From Candidatus Poribacteria bacterium (GTDB taxonomy: Bacteria; Poribacteria; WGA-4E; GCA-2687025): 24,813 bases of DNA. The notes under the pieces were generated by a model. It was not told the origin of the DNA and searched no databases. It was given only the letters and a program-made list of their open reading frames with translations. The stretch is from contig NYZG01000176.1 of the NCBI GenBank assembly GCA_002687025.1, positions 1-24,813 of the forward strand. Direction: 5' to 3'. The stretch's first letter is position 1. Every line of letters starts with the position of its first letter. The position numbers were made by a program, and so were the translations under genes. This document shows, in pieces, positions 8,645 through 16,540 of the stretch.

Positions 8645-10057
8645 ATGCTACACGACACGCGCATCGCGAAGGAATTCACCGAACAGGTCCATCGCGCCTG
8701 GATCCGTGACGGGCTCGCCCCGCGCGGCGCCCGCGTGCTGGTAGCCGTGTCGGGCGGGGCTGACTCCATGGCCCTGTTGGATGTCCTCACCGAACTGCGC
8801 CCGCGACTGGACATAGACATCGCCGTGGCGCACCTGAACCACGGCCTGCGGGGCGACGCGGGCGACGCCGACGCATCGTTCGTGCGGGAGCAGGCGGAGG
8901 CGCGGTCGCTCCGCGTATTCCCCGAGCGCGTCGACGTGACCGCCCTGGCCGAAGAAGCTGGCGCGTCCATCGAGACGGCCGCGCGCCAGGCGCGTAACGC
9001 GTTCCTGACACGCGCCGCCGAAGAGGCCGGAGCGGCCAGGATCGCCCTGGGTCACCATCGTGACGACATTGCCGAGACGGTTCTCATGCGCCTCCTGCGC
9101 GGGGCGGGCAGTCGCGGCCTCGCAGCGATGGCCCCGCTGCGCGATGACCTCTGGATACGCCCGCTGCTGGCGCGCAGCCGCGACGAGATACGCGCGTACT
9201 TGGCGTCGCGGCAGGTCGCGCACGTCGAGGACGAGTCGAATGCCTCCCGCGCGCACATGCGCAATCGCGTGCGCCACGACCTGCTGCCCCTGCTGGCGCG
9301 CGACTATAACCCGCGCGCGGGACGAGCCCTGGCGGCAACGTCGGCCGTGCTGCGCGACGAAGACGCCCTCCTGCACGACATGGCGATCCGCGCTCTCCGA
9401 CGCGCGACCGGCCCCGACGGCGCCCACGCTGGCGACATCTCCGCGCTGCCGGTCGCGATCGCGCGGCGCGTCATCCGCCTGTGGCTCGACGGGACGGCCG
9501 TGTCCCGTTCGCTGACCTTCGAGGAGACGGAGCGCGTCCGCGACTTCATCGCGTCGGACGCCGTGGGGCCGCTCTGGATCACGCGGACATCCCGTCTGGA
9601 GCGTCAGGGCGAGCACGTGCGCCTGAGCGAGGAGACGAACGACGCCGAGGACGACGCCCCCGAGGTCGAGATTCCCGTGCCGACGCCCGGCAGGGGACTT
9701 CTTGCGGCCGCAGGCGTGTCGGTGCGGACGAAGTTCCACGCCCGCCGTGGCTTCACGCGAGGGCCGCTTCCCCCAGATCGAGCCGCATACGACGCCGACG
9801 CCCTCCCCGGCGCCCTGACCCTACGCCGATGGCGCCCGGGCGACCGCTTCCAGCCTTTCGGAATGACCGGCTCCAAGACCGTCGCCGACTACCTGAGCGA
9901 CGTTCGCCACCCACCCCATAGGCGTGGCGCCGTGGCCGTCCTGTGCGCGGGCGAGGAGGTGGTATGGGTGGTGGGCATGCGGGCCGACGGCCGCTACGCG
10001 GTCACCGGCGGGACGCAGCGTATCCTCGTCGTCGAGATGGAGGTGACCAGCCGATGA
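8645..10057 (+). CDS. tilS: tRNA(Ile)-lysidine synthase
   Basis: TilS ligates lysine to C34 of the CAU-anticodon tRNA-Ile2 using ATP, converting it to an AUA decoder. It is essential in most bacteria. The N-type ATP pyrophosphatase P-loop SGGADS is at residues 36-41, followed by HLNHGLRGDAGDADASFV and GHHRDDIAETVLMRLLRGAG, all characteristic. The C-terminal region (WRPGDRFQPFGMTGSKTVADYLSD, split here around the family's PGDRF block) matches the TilS C-terminal domain. Its 470 residues are full length. ATG 8645 is 19 bp after the GNAT stop with a modest GAGG upstream. Its TGA overlaps the hpt ATG (ATGA), and tilS-hpt is a common bacterial pairing. ftsH, the usual next gene, is not present. 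Confidence 0.95.
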   Translation: MLHDTRIAKEFTEQVHRAWIRDGLAPRGARVLVAVSGGADSMALLDVLTELRPRLDIDIAVAHLNHGLRGDAGDADASFVREQAEARSLRVFPERVDVTALAEEAGASIETAARQARNAFLTRAAEEAGAARIALGHHRDDIAETVLMRLLRGAGSRGLAAMAPLRDDLWIRPLLARSRDEIRAYLASRQVAHVEDESNASRAHMRNRVRHDLLPLLARDYNPRAGRALAATSAVLRDEDALLHDMAIRALRRATGPDGAHAGDISALPVAIARRVIRLWLDGTAVSRSLTFEETERVRDFIASDAVGPLWITRTSRLERQGEHVRLSEETNDAEDDAPEVEIPVPTPGRGLLAAAGVSVRTKFHARRGFTRGPLPPDRAAYDADALPGALTLRRWRPGDRFQPFGMTGSKTVADYLSDVRHPPHRRGAVAVLCAGEEVVWVVGMRADGRYAVTGGTQRILVVEMEVTSR

Positions 10058-10590
10058 CGCCCGTGGATGGATGGAAGCTGGGCGAGACCGTCTTCAGCGA
10101 GGAGCGCATCGCCGCCCGCGTCGGCGAGCTGGCCGCGGCGATCTCCACGGACTACGCAGACCATGAGCTGACAGTGATATCCATCCTCAAGGGCTCCTAC
10201 ATATTCCTCGCGGACCTTACTCGCGCGCTCACCATCCCCGTCCGTGTCGACTTCCTTGGGCTATCCAGCTACATAGGCGCCGAGTCGTCCGGGCAGTTCG
10301 AGTGGAACGCGCGGATGACGACCTCGATACGCGATCGGCACGTGCTGCTGATCGAGGACATCGCCGACACCGGCAGGACGCTCCTGCACGTGATCGACCA
10401 CCTCGCTGAGCACGGTCCTGCCTCGATCCGCGTCTGCGCGTTCCTGGACAAGCCCGGGAGGCGCGTGGTCGACATTCCGGTCGACTACGTGGGCTTCCAG
10501 ATTCCCGACCGATTCGTCGTCGGGTACGGTCTCGACTACGAGGGTTGGTTCCGACAGCTGCCGCACATATCCACCCTCGAACGAGTATAG
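10054..10590 (+). CDS. hpt: Hypoxanthine phosphoribosyltransferase
   Basis: This purine-salvage enzyme converts hypoxanthine or guanine plus PRPP to IMP or GMP in the cytoplasm. Of its 178 residues, VISILKGSYIFLADL, LGLSSYIGAESSG (flexible catalytic loop), the PRPP-binding EDIADTGRT at 101-109 and GYGLDYEGWFRQLPHI are all in family order. The start at 10054 is fixed by GGAGGTGA at 10039-10046 with a 7-nt spacer and by the ATGA overlap with tilS. A longer in-frame reading from 9943 lies inside tilS and is rejected. It is the last gene of the xerC-hpt cluster. A short GC hairpin follows 9 nt after the stop. Confidence 0.95.
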   Translation: MTPVDGWKLGETVFSEERIAARVGELAAAISTDYADHELTVISILKGSYIFLADLTRALTIPVRVDFLGLSSYIGAESSGQFEWNARMTTSIRDRHVLLIEDIADTGRTLLHVIDHLAEHGPASIRVCAFLDKPGRRVVDIPVDYVGFQIPDRFVVGYGLDYEGWFRQLPHISTLERV

Positions 10591-10874
10591 CCGGGCAGTG
10601 CGCGCTCGCGCGCCGTTGACACACGCGCGTCGGGCGCGGGCGGCCTCGTCAGTCGGCGGCACTCGCAGTCCTGCTCTGAGGAGACGCCCGAAGGGGCGAG
10701 GCGGGCCGCCGTCCCTGCAGGTTCCTGTTCTGGCTTCTCGCGGCCGTCCCTCTACCAATATAGCGGAACAGGCCGACGAGCCCCTCGGCTCAGAGGAGCG
10801 TCCGTGCCCGTCGTGGGCGCCGCGGGTCGGCAACTGGCAACACGCAGACGGTCTGTCGTAGGGAAGGCAATTGC
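10591..10874. other. Intergenic region between hpt and the WD40 gene
   Basis: This 284-bp gap has no recognisable gene. GCGCG-ctcg-CGCGC at 10600-10613 could be a hairpin at the end of the hpt transcript, but it lacks a T tract. A perfect TTGACA at 10616-10621 has no matching -10 hexamer 15-19 nt downstream. TATAGC at 10759-10764 is the only AT-rich -10-like site, and its -35 is poor. A promoter for the WD40 gene is expected here but not located. Confidence 0.4.
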
Positions 10875-13800
10875 ATGGTCTCGTCATCCCACCTTTTCCG
10901 TGTCCCGCGTGGCGGGCGAGGGCAGGCGCCCGCAGCCGCGCTGGTGTGCCTCGTGGCGCTCATCTGCAACGTTGCGATCGCGCTCCCCGAAGGCGCTATT
11001 GCCCGGTTGGGCGCCGGCGGCGTGGGGGCCGTCCAGTACTCCCCAGACGGGAAGCTCCTCGCCGTGGCGACAACCGCCGGCGTGGAACTGTGGGACGCAC
11101 ACGCGCTCGAACGAGACGCCTTCCTCGACGCCAATGCCTCAATGATGTGCACAGCGTTCTCGCCTGACAGTGCGACACTCGCGGCGGGAGACTCTGATGG
11201 GCGGGTGAGGCTATGGGACATTGCCTCACGGCGGGAGATCGGCGCGCTGGAGGGGCACTCTTACGCGGTCCTCTCCGTCGCCTTCTCGCCAGATGGCGCG
11301 ACCTTGGCGATCGGCGGCTCGGATGGCGCTGTGGAGTTGTGGGACGCGGCCTCTCGCAGTCAGATCGCGACCCTGACGGGCCACTCCGGGCCCGTCGGGG
11401 TGCTGACATTCCTCCCCGACGGAGCCACGCTAGCTACGGGCGCCAGCGGGAACGACAACTCCGTGAAGCTGTGGGATGTCGCCTCGCGGCGGGAGCTCGC
11501 AACACTACAAGCACACGCCGACGCCGTCGCGGTCTTCGCCATCTCTCCAGACGGCGCTACCCTCGCCAGCGGCAGCCGGGATCGGACAGTAACGCTATGG
11601 GACATCGCCTCGCGTCAGGAGGTGGCCACGCTCCACGGTCACACGCAATGGGTCGAGTCGGTCGCCTTCTCGCCCGACGGGACGACGCTCGCGAGCGGTA
11701 GTCTGCGAGAGCTGAAGGTCTGGGACGTCCCCTCGCGGTCGGGGATCGCCGACCTGCGAGGGCACACGTACTGGGTCTGGTCGCTGGCGTTCTCGCCTGA
11801 CGGTGCGACACTCGCGAGCAGCAGCGGGGACAACACTGTGAAGCTCTGGGACATCGCCACACAGCAAGAGGCCGCTACGGTATCGAGGTACTCGTCCTTG
11901 GTCTCCTCCGTTGCGTTCTCCCCCGACGGCGCAACGCTGGCCAGCGGCGATGGCGTCGACGTGAAGCTCTGGGACGTTCAGTCACGCCAGGAGGCCGCCA
12001 CCCTGCAGGGACACACCGACTGGGCCAGATCCGTCGCGTTCTCGCCTGACGGCGAAACGATAGCGAGCGGCAGCGGGGACGGCACGGCGAGGCTGTGGGA
12101 CGTCGCATCAGGGGCGGAAGTCGAAGTATTCCATGGGCACACTGCCTCCGTCCTGTCGGTGGCCTTCTCACCGGACGGCTCGCCGCTCGCAACCGGGAGT
12201 TGGGACCGCGCCGTTAGGGTGTGGGACACGCTCTCGGGTCAGGAAATCGCAGCGCTCCAGGGACACACATCGGGCGTCACATGCGTCGCGTTCTCTCCCA
12301 ATGGGAAGACCATTGCAGGCGGCGGCCGGGACGGTACCGCGAAGCTCTGGGACACCACGTCGCATCAGGCGACCGCCACGCTGCACAGCGACTCGCCGCA
12401 CGTGGAATCGGTGGCGTTCTCGCGCAGCGGCACCGTCGTTGCGGTGGGCGGCTATGCGGCCGTACAGCGGTGGAAAGTCAGCTCCAGCGAGCCGATGCCT
12501 ACGCTGGCCGCGCATCTGTACACGTCGTATGTCTCGGCGATCGCGGTCTCCCCCGATGGCCGTCTGCTCGCCGGCGCCATCGGCGCAGCAGTGGCGCTCT
12601 GGGACATGGACTCCGGCGAACACACAGTTACACTCCCCGGGCACGCGGTCGAGACCACATCGGTCGCCTTCTCTCCCGACGGGCAGACACTCGCAAGCGG
12701 CAGCTGGGAAGGGACGATCCTGCTATGGGACATGTCGGCATACAGCATGCGGCCCAGCCTCGCGCAGCGTAGTGCGTGGGTCCGCGACCCTGGCGGCAAT
12801 GGCGACGGTGTGGCAAACCCAAGCGAGCGCGTCCGGCTGCGGGCCCGTATGCTGAACGAGGGCGATGGGGGCGCGAGCAACGCGCACGCCACACTTACCG
12901 TTGGTGACGCCGACGTGAGGGTGGTCAACGGCGAGGTCGTGCACGCGTTCTGGCCGTCCGGCGAAGCGCGCAACAACGTAGGCTTCGTCCTGGACATCGC
13001 GCCGGACGCCACGCCGCACGACGTCACGGCCATCGTGGACGTGACGGCGGACAACGGCGGCCCGTGGCAGTTCACGTACACGTTCCCAATCGTGGCGCCG
13101 GCTCACGAGTTCACCAAGCGCAACGCGTGGATCTTCGACCCGAAGCCGTGGGCCAACAGGGACGGCGCCGCGAACCCGGGCGAACGCGTCCACCCGCGCG
13201 TGCGCCTACGCAACGACGGCCCCAGCGACGCCACCAACGTCCGCGTCACGGTGATGACCGCCGATCCCGACGTGACGGTCGTAGGCGGCGAAGCGCTGCA
13301 CGCCTCCTGGCCGGCGGGCGCAGCGCGGAACAACGACGGCCTCGCGCTGGACATCGCGTCGGACGCGACCTCGCGCGACGTGACGCTCGCGATAGAAGTG
13401 ACGTCCGACGAGGGCGGGCCGTGGCAGTTCGAGTTCGTGTTCTCGATCGTCGTTCCGCCGCTTGAGTTCACGAAGCGCAGCGCGTGGGTGTTCGACCCGT
13501 CGCCCGACGGGAACAAGGACGGAGTCGCCAATCCCGGTGAGCGCATCCTGCCGAGAGTGCGGCTGCGCAACGACGGCCCGGGCGACGCGACCAACGTGAC
13601 GGTTACGCTTTCAACGACCGACCCGGATGTTACGGTCACCAACGGCGTTGTGACGCACTCCACATGGCCCGAAGGTACGGCTCGGAACAGCGACGGTCTC
13701 GCCCTCGACGTCTCACCAGACGCGACCGCGCACGATGTGTCGATGCTCGTAGACGTGACGGCGGACGGCGCCGGGCCGTGGCAGTTCGCGTTCATCGTCC

Positions 13801-15209
13801 CCGTGGTCGCTTCGGCGCCGAGATTCGCCAAGCGCAACGCCTGGATCTACGAACCGACCGCATCCACAAGGAACGGGATGGCCGAGGCCGGAGAGAGCGT
13901 GCTCCCCCGCGTGCGGCTGAAGAACGAAGGCGGCGCGGACGCGGAGAACGTCAGCGTCACACTCACCATCGACGACCCGGACGTGACGATCGTGAGCGGA
14001 ACCGTCACATACGCGACGTGGCCCGCGGGAGTAGCGCGGAACAACAGCGGCCTCGCCCTGCTCATCTCGCCGACCGCCACGCCCCACGATGTCCAGGCGA
14101 CTGTCGACGTAACGGCGGACGAGGGCGGGCCGTGGCAGTTCACGTTCACCTTCGCCGTGACGGAGCCGTCTGTGGCGTTCCGCAAGCGCAACGCCTGGAT
14201 CTATGATCCGACCCCGCGCGGCGACCACGACGGCGTGGCCGAAGCGGGAGAACGAGTGTTTCCACGCATCCGGTTGATGAACGATGGCTCGGCGGACGCG
14301 ATGAACGTCCGGGTGACGCTCACCATCGACGACCCGGACGTTACCGTGGACCGCGCCGAGGAAACACACTCGACCTGGCCGGCCGGCGCTGCGCGGACGA
14401 TCGCGGGCCTCATGGTCCGCATCGCGCGCGGCGCGGCCTCGCACGACGTGACGGCCGTCGTGGACGTGAGGGCGAGCAACGGTGGGCCGTGGCAGTTCGC
14501 GTACACCTTCCCCATAGTCGAGGAGCCGCCGGACTTCACGCTGCGGAACACATGGGTATTCGACCCGGAGCCCGGCGGCAACCGAGACGGCGTGGCGAGC
14601 CCGGGCGAACGCGTGCTGCCTCGTCTGCGCCTAAAGACCGCTGCGTTCACCGCCGACGCCGAGAACGTCGTCGTCACGCTGAGCACGGAGGACGAGAACG
14701 CCACCGTGGTAGCCGGCACGGTGACCCATGCGACATGGCCGGACTGGACGGCGCGGAACAACAACGGGTTGGTCGTGGACCTGGGTGAGGCCGCGGGCGC
14801 AAGCGTCGCGTTCGTCGTGGACGTCACCGCGGACAATGGAGGGCCGTGGCAGTTCACGTACAATATGCCGGTAACGGCCGCGGCGGCTCCCGCTGCCCTC
14901 GCCGCTCCGCGACCCGATGTGAGCGCGCTGCTCCCGAACTACCCGAACCCATTCAACCCCGACACCTGGATTCCGTTCGATCTCGCCGAGGCGTCGGACG
15001 TGACGGTTCGCGTCTACGACGCCCGGGGCCGCGAGGCGCGTCGCCTGCGGCTGGGGCATCTCGACGCTGGCGTGTACCGTGGCAGGTCGTCGGCCGCGTA
15101 CTGGGATGGGCGCAACGAGCTCGGCGAGTCCGTCGCGAGCGGCGTGTACATCTATGAACTGCGCGCCGGTGAGTTCGTCGAGCGGCGGCGGATGGTGATC
15201 CGCAAGTGA
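10875..15209 (+). CDS. Giant secreted protein: 14 WD40 repeats, six tandem beta-sandwich-like modules, PNPFNP C-terminal domain
   Basis: This is a 1444-residue exported protein. Residues 1-36 look like a Sec signal peptide: basic MVSSSHLFRVPRGGRGQ, hydrophobic AAALVCLVALICNVAIA, predicted cleavage after AIA. Residues 45-632 hold 14 WD40 repeats (consensus VAFSPDGATLASGSxDxTVKLWD), enough for two seven-bladed propellers that break near residue 338. Residues 633-1341 hold six ~118-residue modules starting at 633, 750, 869, 988, 1106 and 1225. Each has a DGVANPGERVLPRVRLRNDG-like opening, an ATWPAG..R.N.GL middle and a PWQF ending. Residues 1353-1444 are a FlgD-like/sorting-type domain. ATG 10875 is preceded by GGAAGG at 10862-10867. 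It is probably a cell-surface or secreted binding scaffold; the ligand is unknown. There is no catalytic motif and no frameshift. It is monocistronic by context, and tatA follows behind its own promoter. Confidence 0.9.
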   Translation: MVSSSHLFRVPRGGRGQAPAAALVCLVALICNVAIALPEGAIARLGAGGVGAVQYSPDGKLLAVATTAGVELWDAHALERDAFLDANASMMCTAFSPDSATLAAGDSDGRVRLWDIASRREIGALEGHSYAVLSVAFSPDGATLAIGGSDGAVELWDAASRSQIATLTGHSGPVGVLTFLPDGATLATGASGNDNSVKLWDVASRRELATLQAHADAVAVFAISPDGATLASGSRDRTVTLWDIASRQEVATLHGHTQWVESVAFSPDGTTLASGSLRELKVWDVPSRSGIADLRGHTYWVWSLAFSPDGATLASSSGDNTVKLWDIATQQEAATVSRYSSLVSSVAFSPDGATLASGDGVDVKLWDVQSRQEAATLQGHTDWARSVAFSPDGETIASGSGDGTARLWDVASGAEVEVFHGHTASVLSVAFSPDGSPLATGSWDRAVRVWDTLSGQEIAALQGHTSGVTCVAFSPNGKTIAGGGRDGTAKLWDTTSHQATATLHSDSPHVESVAFSRSGTVVAVGGYAAVQRWKVSSSEPMPTLAAHLYTSYVSAIAVSPDGRLLAGAIGAAVALWDMDSGEHTVTLPGHAVETTSVAFSPDGQTLASGSWEGTILLWDMSAYSMRPSLAQRSAWVRDPGGNGDGVANPSERVRLRARMLNEGDGGASNAHATLTVGDADVRVVNGEVVHAFWPSGEARNNVGFVLDIAPDATPHDVTAIVDVTADNGGPWQFTYTFPIVAPAHEFTKRNAWIFDPKPWANRDGAANPGERVHPRVRLRNDGPSDATNVRVTVMTADPDVTVVGGEALHASWPAGAARNNDGLALDIASDATSRDVTLAIEVTSDEGGPWQFEFVFSIVVPPLEFTKRSAWVFDPSPDGNKDGVANPGERILPRVRLRNDGPGDATNVTVTLSTTDPDVTVTNGVVTHSTWPEGTARNSDGLALDVSPDATAHDVSMLVDVTADGAGPWQFAFIVPVVASAPRFAKRNAWIYEPTASTRNGMAEAGESVLPRVRLKNEGGADAENVSVTLTIDDPDVTIVSGTVTYATWPAGVARNNSGLALLISPTATPHDVQATVDVTADEGGPWQFTFTFAVTEPSVAFRKRNAWIYDPTPRGDHDGVAEAGERVFPRIRLMNDGSADAMNVRVTLTIDDPDVTVDRAEETHSTWPAGAARTIAGLMVRIARGAASHDVTAVVDVRASNGGPWQFAYTFPIVEEPPDFTLRNTWVFDPEPGGNRDGVASPGERVLPRLRLKTAAFTADAENVVVTLSTEDENATVVAGTVTHATWPDWTARNNNGLVVDLGEAAGASVAFVVDVTADNGGPWQFTYNMPVTAAAAPAALAAPRPDVSALLPNYPNPFNPDTWIPFDLAEASDVTVRVYDARGREARRLRLGHLDAGVYRGRSSAAYWDGRNELGESVASGVYIYELRAGEFVERRRMVIRK
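11007..12770 (+). repeat. Fourteen WD40 repeats encoding two predicted 7-bladed propellers
   Basis: Fourteen units of about 42 residues each can be counted without a gap from residue 45 to 632. Units 2-11 and 14 are close to consensus, with GH...SVAFSPDG...LASGS.D...LWD. Units 1, 8, 12 and 13 are more divergent; unit 12 ends RWKV instead of LWD and unit 8 lacks the GH pair. Unit 8 begins at nucleotide 11886 (residue 338), giving seven units on each side. WD40 propellers bind proteins or ligands and have no enzymatic role by themselves. Confidence 0.85.
12771..14897 (+). repeat. Six tandem ~118-codon modules within the WD40 protein
   Basis: Units start at 12771, 13122, 13479, 13836, 14190 and 14547, with periods of 351, 357, 357, 354 and 357 nt. 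Each opens with (N/S)-(A/T)-W, then an acidic loop of the form GNxDGVANPGERV, then xPRVRLRNDG, A.NV.VTL, DPDVTV, a (T/S)WP block and GGPWQF. The run of alternating hydrophobic residues suggests an all-beta sandwich resembling CARDB/Ig-like 'NPGE' domains of secreted peptidases. The DxNxDG loop resembles a calcium-binding loop; unit 4 is degenerate there (STRNG). The DNA string CCGTGGCAGTTC is identical in all six units. I do not recognise an exact named family. Confidence 0.85.
14931..15206 (+). other. C-terminal FlgD-like / sorting-type domain of the WD40 protein
   Basis: Residues 1353-1444 carry NYPNPFNPDTWIPFDLAEAS, VTVRVYDARGREARRL, YWDGRNELGE, SGVYIYELRAGEF and a terminal RRMVIRK. This is the layout of the FlgD Ig-like or type IX-sorting-like C-terminal domain found on many secreted proteins of the Fibrobacteres-Chlorobi-Bacteroidetes, KSB1 and Poribacteria groups. 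The WIPF variant after PFNP is one I associate with Poribacteria. It likely directs surface attachment or secretion, but no secretion machinery for it is in this window. Confidence 0.8.
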
Positions 15210-15297
15210 CCTGCCCGACATCGACGCTTTCCGGCTCCCGGCCCCGCCTCGCCCCGATGGCTGGACGAGAGCCCAGCCTCGGTCACGCAACCTCGCA

Positions 15298-15326
15298 TTG
15301 CGGACCTGTCGGCCGGTGGCTATAAT
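15298..15326 (+). promoter_or_regulatory. Sigma70-type promoter of tatA-tatC-zinc ribbon-RNase H
   Basis: TTGCGG at 15298-15303, a 17-bp spacer and a perfect TATAAT at 15321-15326 lie 55 bp upstream of the tatA ATG. In otherwise very GC-rich sequence this is a strong match. Transcription would begin near 15333. A GC hairpin (CGGGGC-gtc-GCCCCG, 15336-15350) would then sit at the extreme 5' end of the mRNA. Confidence 0.7.
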
Positions 15327-15380
15327 CTCCTACGTCGGGGCGTCGCCCCGTGCGCGTAGGCACGCCATGGAGGTACGATC

Positions 15381-15581
15381 ATGCCGAGTTGGCTAGGCGG
15401 GGGAGAGATCGTCGTCATCATCGTCCTGGCGCTGCTGCTGTTCGGCAGTCGGCGGCTTCCGGAGATGGCGCGTTCTGTCGGACAGGCGATCCAGGAATTC
15501 AAGAAGGTCGGCCGCCAGGTGCAGACCGATGTCGAGACGGCCCTCAAAGACGAGCCGTCCAAGGATTCCGCGTCCTCGTAA
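15381..15581 (+). CDS. tatA: Twin-arginine translocase subunit TatA/TatE family
   Basis: This 66-residue pore-forming Tat component oligomerises in the inner membrane to move folded twin-arginine proteins. One N-terminal helix (about residues 8-23, IVVIIVLALLLF) carries a polar Glu9 and is followed by the FG hinge (FGSRRLPEMARSVG) and an amphipathic helix QAIQEFKK. The acidic and polar tail is short. ATG 15381 has GGAGGT at 15369-15374 with good spacing. It is followed 44 bp later by tatC. There is no separate tatB here, so a TatA-TatC minimal system is likely unless tatB lies elsewhere. Confidence 0.95.
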   Translation: MPSWLGGGEIVVIIVLALLLFGSRRLPEMARSVGQAIQEFKKVGRQVQTDVETALKDEPSKDSASS

Positions 15582-15625
15582 TCGCCTCCTGACCACGATA
15601 TCCGCCACGCAAGGAGCTCCGCCGG

Positions 15626-16540
15626 GTGCGACGTCGGGCCGGTAACGCCGAAGCGGCCATGACTTTCCTCGAGCACCTCGATGAGTTGCGCACCCGACTC
15701 ATCCGCATCCTCATCGCGCTGACCGTCGGCGTCGTGATCGCCTTCCCGTTCCGCAAGCACCTCTACAACCTGCTCATGCTCCCCCAGAGCATGCGCGTGC
15801 AGGTTCTCCTCGCCGACGCCTTGGAGTGGGCCGGGGACCGCGGGATGCGTAACACGCTAACCGCCTTCTCTGAGATCTGGCTCAGAGCCACCGCGACCGA
15901 CGACACGCCGTTCATCCCAAACTTTCGCGACCCCATGGGGCCGTTTACCGCGCTCTTCAAGCTCGTCCTGATGGCCGGTTTCCTCCTCGCTGCCCCCGTC
16001 ATCCTGTATCAGGTCTGGTGCTTCGTCGTGCCCGCGCTCAAGAGCACGGAGCGGCGCATAGCGATCCGCCTGTCGGGCTTTCTGAGCGGGTTCTTCATTC
16101 TGGGGGTGCTGTTCTCCTTCTTCGTGGCGTCCCCGATTTTCCTCGAGGTCTCCGCGAACCTGTGGCGCAGCAGCGAGGTCTTCCTCCAGCCCGAGAATCT
16201 GTGGACCTACAACGACTACATCAGCTTCCTGATGCACTTGATGCTTGCGTTTGGCGTTGCGTTTGAACTACCGTTGGTGATGGCGTTCTTGGCACGACTG
16301 GACATCGTGCGCGCGTCGACGTATCGAGAGAAACGCCGCGTCGCGTTCTTCGTGCTGATCGTCGCCTCGGCCCTGTTGACGCCCGGCGACATCGTGCCGA
16401 TGCTACTGATGGCCGTGCCGCTTCTGGGCCTGTACGAGTTCGGGATCGTCTTGGCCGTGCTGGCGTCGCGACACCTCCCGCCGCTGCCGCCGCCGCTGCC
16501 GCCGAACGACGATGAATTGGAAGCGCTTCCGAATGACTGA
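15626..16540 (+). CDS. tatC: Sec-independent protein translocase subunit TatC
   Basis: TatC is the six-helix receptor for twin-arginine signal peptides. The N-terminal FLEHLDELRTRLIR is the family signature for signal-peptide recognition. Helices follow near residues 29-45, 110-135, 148-175, 195-220, 235-255 and 258-275, with APVILYQVWCFVVPALKSTERR and FELPLVMAFLARL also typical. At 304 residues it is longer than E. coli TatC (258), mainly because the first periplasmic loop (about residues 50-105) is extended. I choose GTG 15626 because AAGGAG at 15611-15616 lies 9 nt before it. ATG 15659 (MTFLEHLDEL) is an alternative but lacks a ribosome binding site. The stop overlaps the next gene by 8 nt. 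Confidence 0.95.
   Translation: MRRRAGNAEAAMTFLEHLDELRTRLIRILIALTVGVVIAFPFRKHLYNLLMLPQSMRVQVLLADALEWAGDRGMRNTLTAFSEIWLRATATDDTPFIPNFRDPMGPFTALFKLVLMAGFLLAAPVILYQVWCFVVPALKSTERRIAIRLSGFLSGFFILGVLFSFFVASPIFLEVSANLWRSSEVFLQPENLWTYNDYISFLMHLMLAFGVAFELPLVMAFLARLDIVRASTYREKRRVAFFVLIVASALLTPGDIVPMLLMAVPLLGLYEFGIVLAVLASRHLPPLPPPLPPNDDELEALPND

Noticed and set aside
9943..10053. N-terminal extension of hpt
   Set aside because: It lies within tilS; GGAGGTGA at 10039-10046 clearly marks the start at 10054 and the family begins there.
10616..10621. TTGACA as the -35 of a WD40-gene promoter
   Set aside because: The 15-19 nt downstream window is almost pure G+C and has no -10-like hexamer, so the match is probably chance.
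12771..14897. CRISPR-like or satellite DNA repeat
   Set aside because: The ~355-bp periodicity is in frame, units differ at many synonymous and nonsynonymous sites, and the pattern is fully explained by repeated protein modules.
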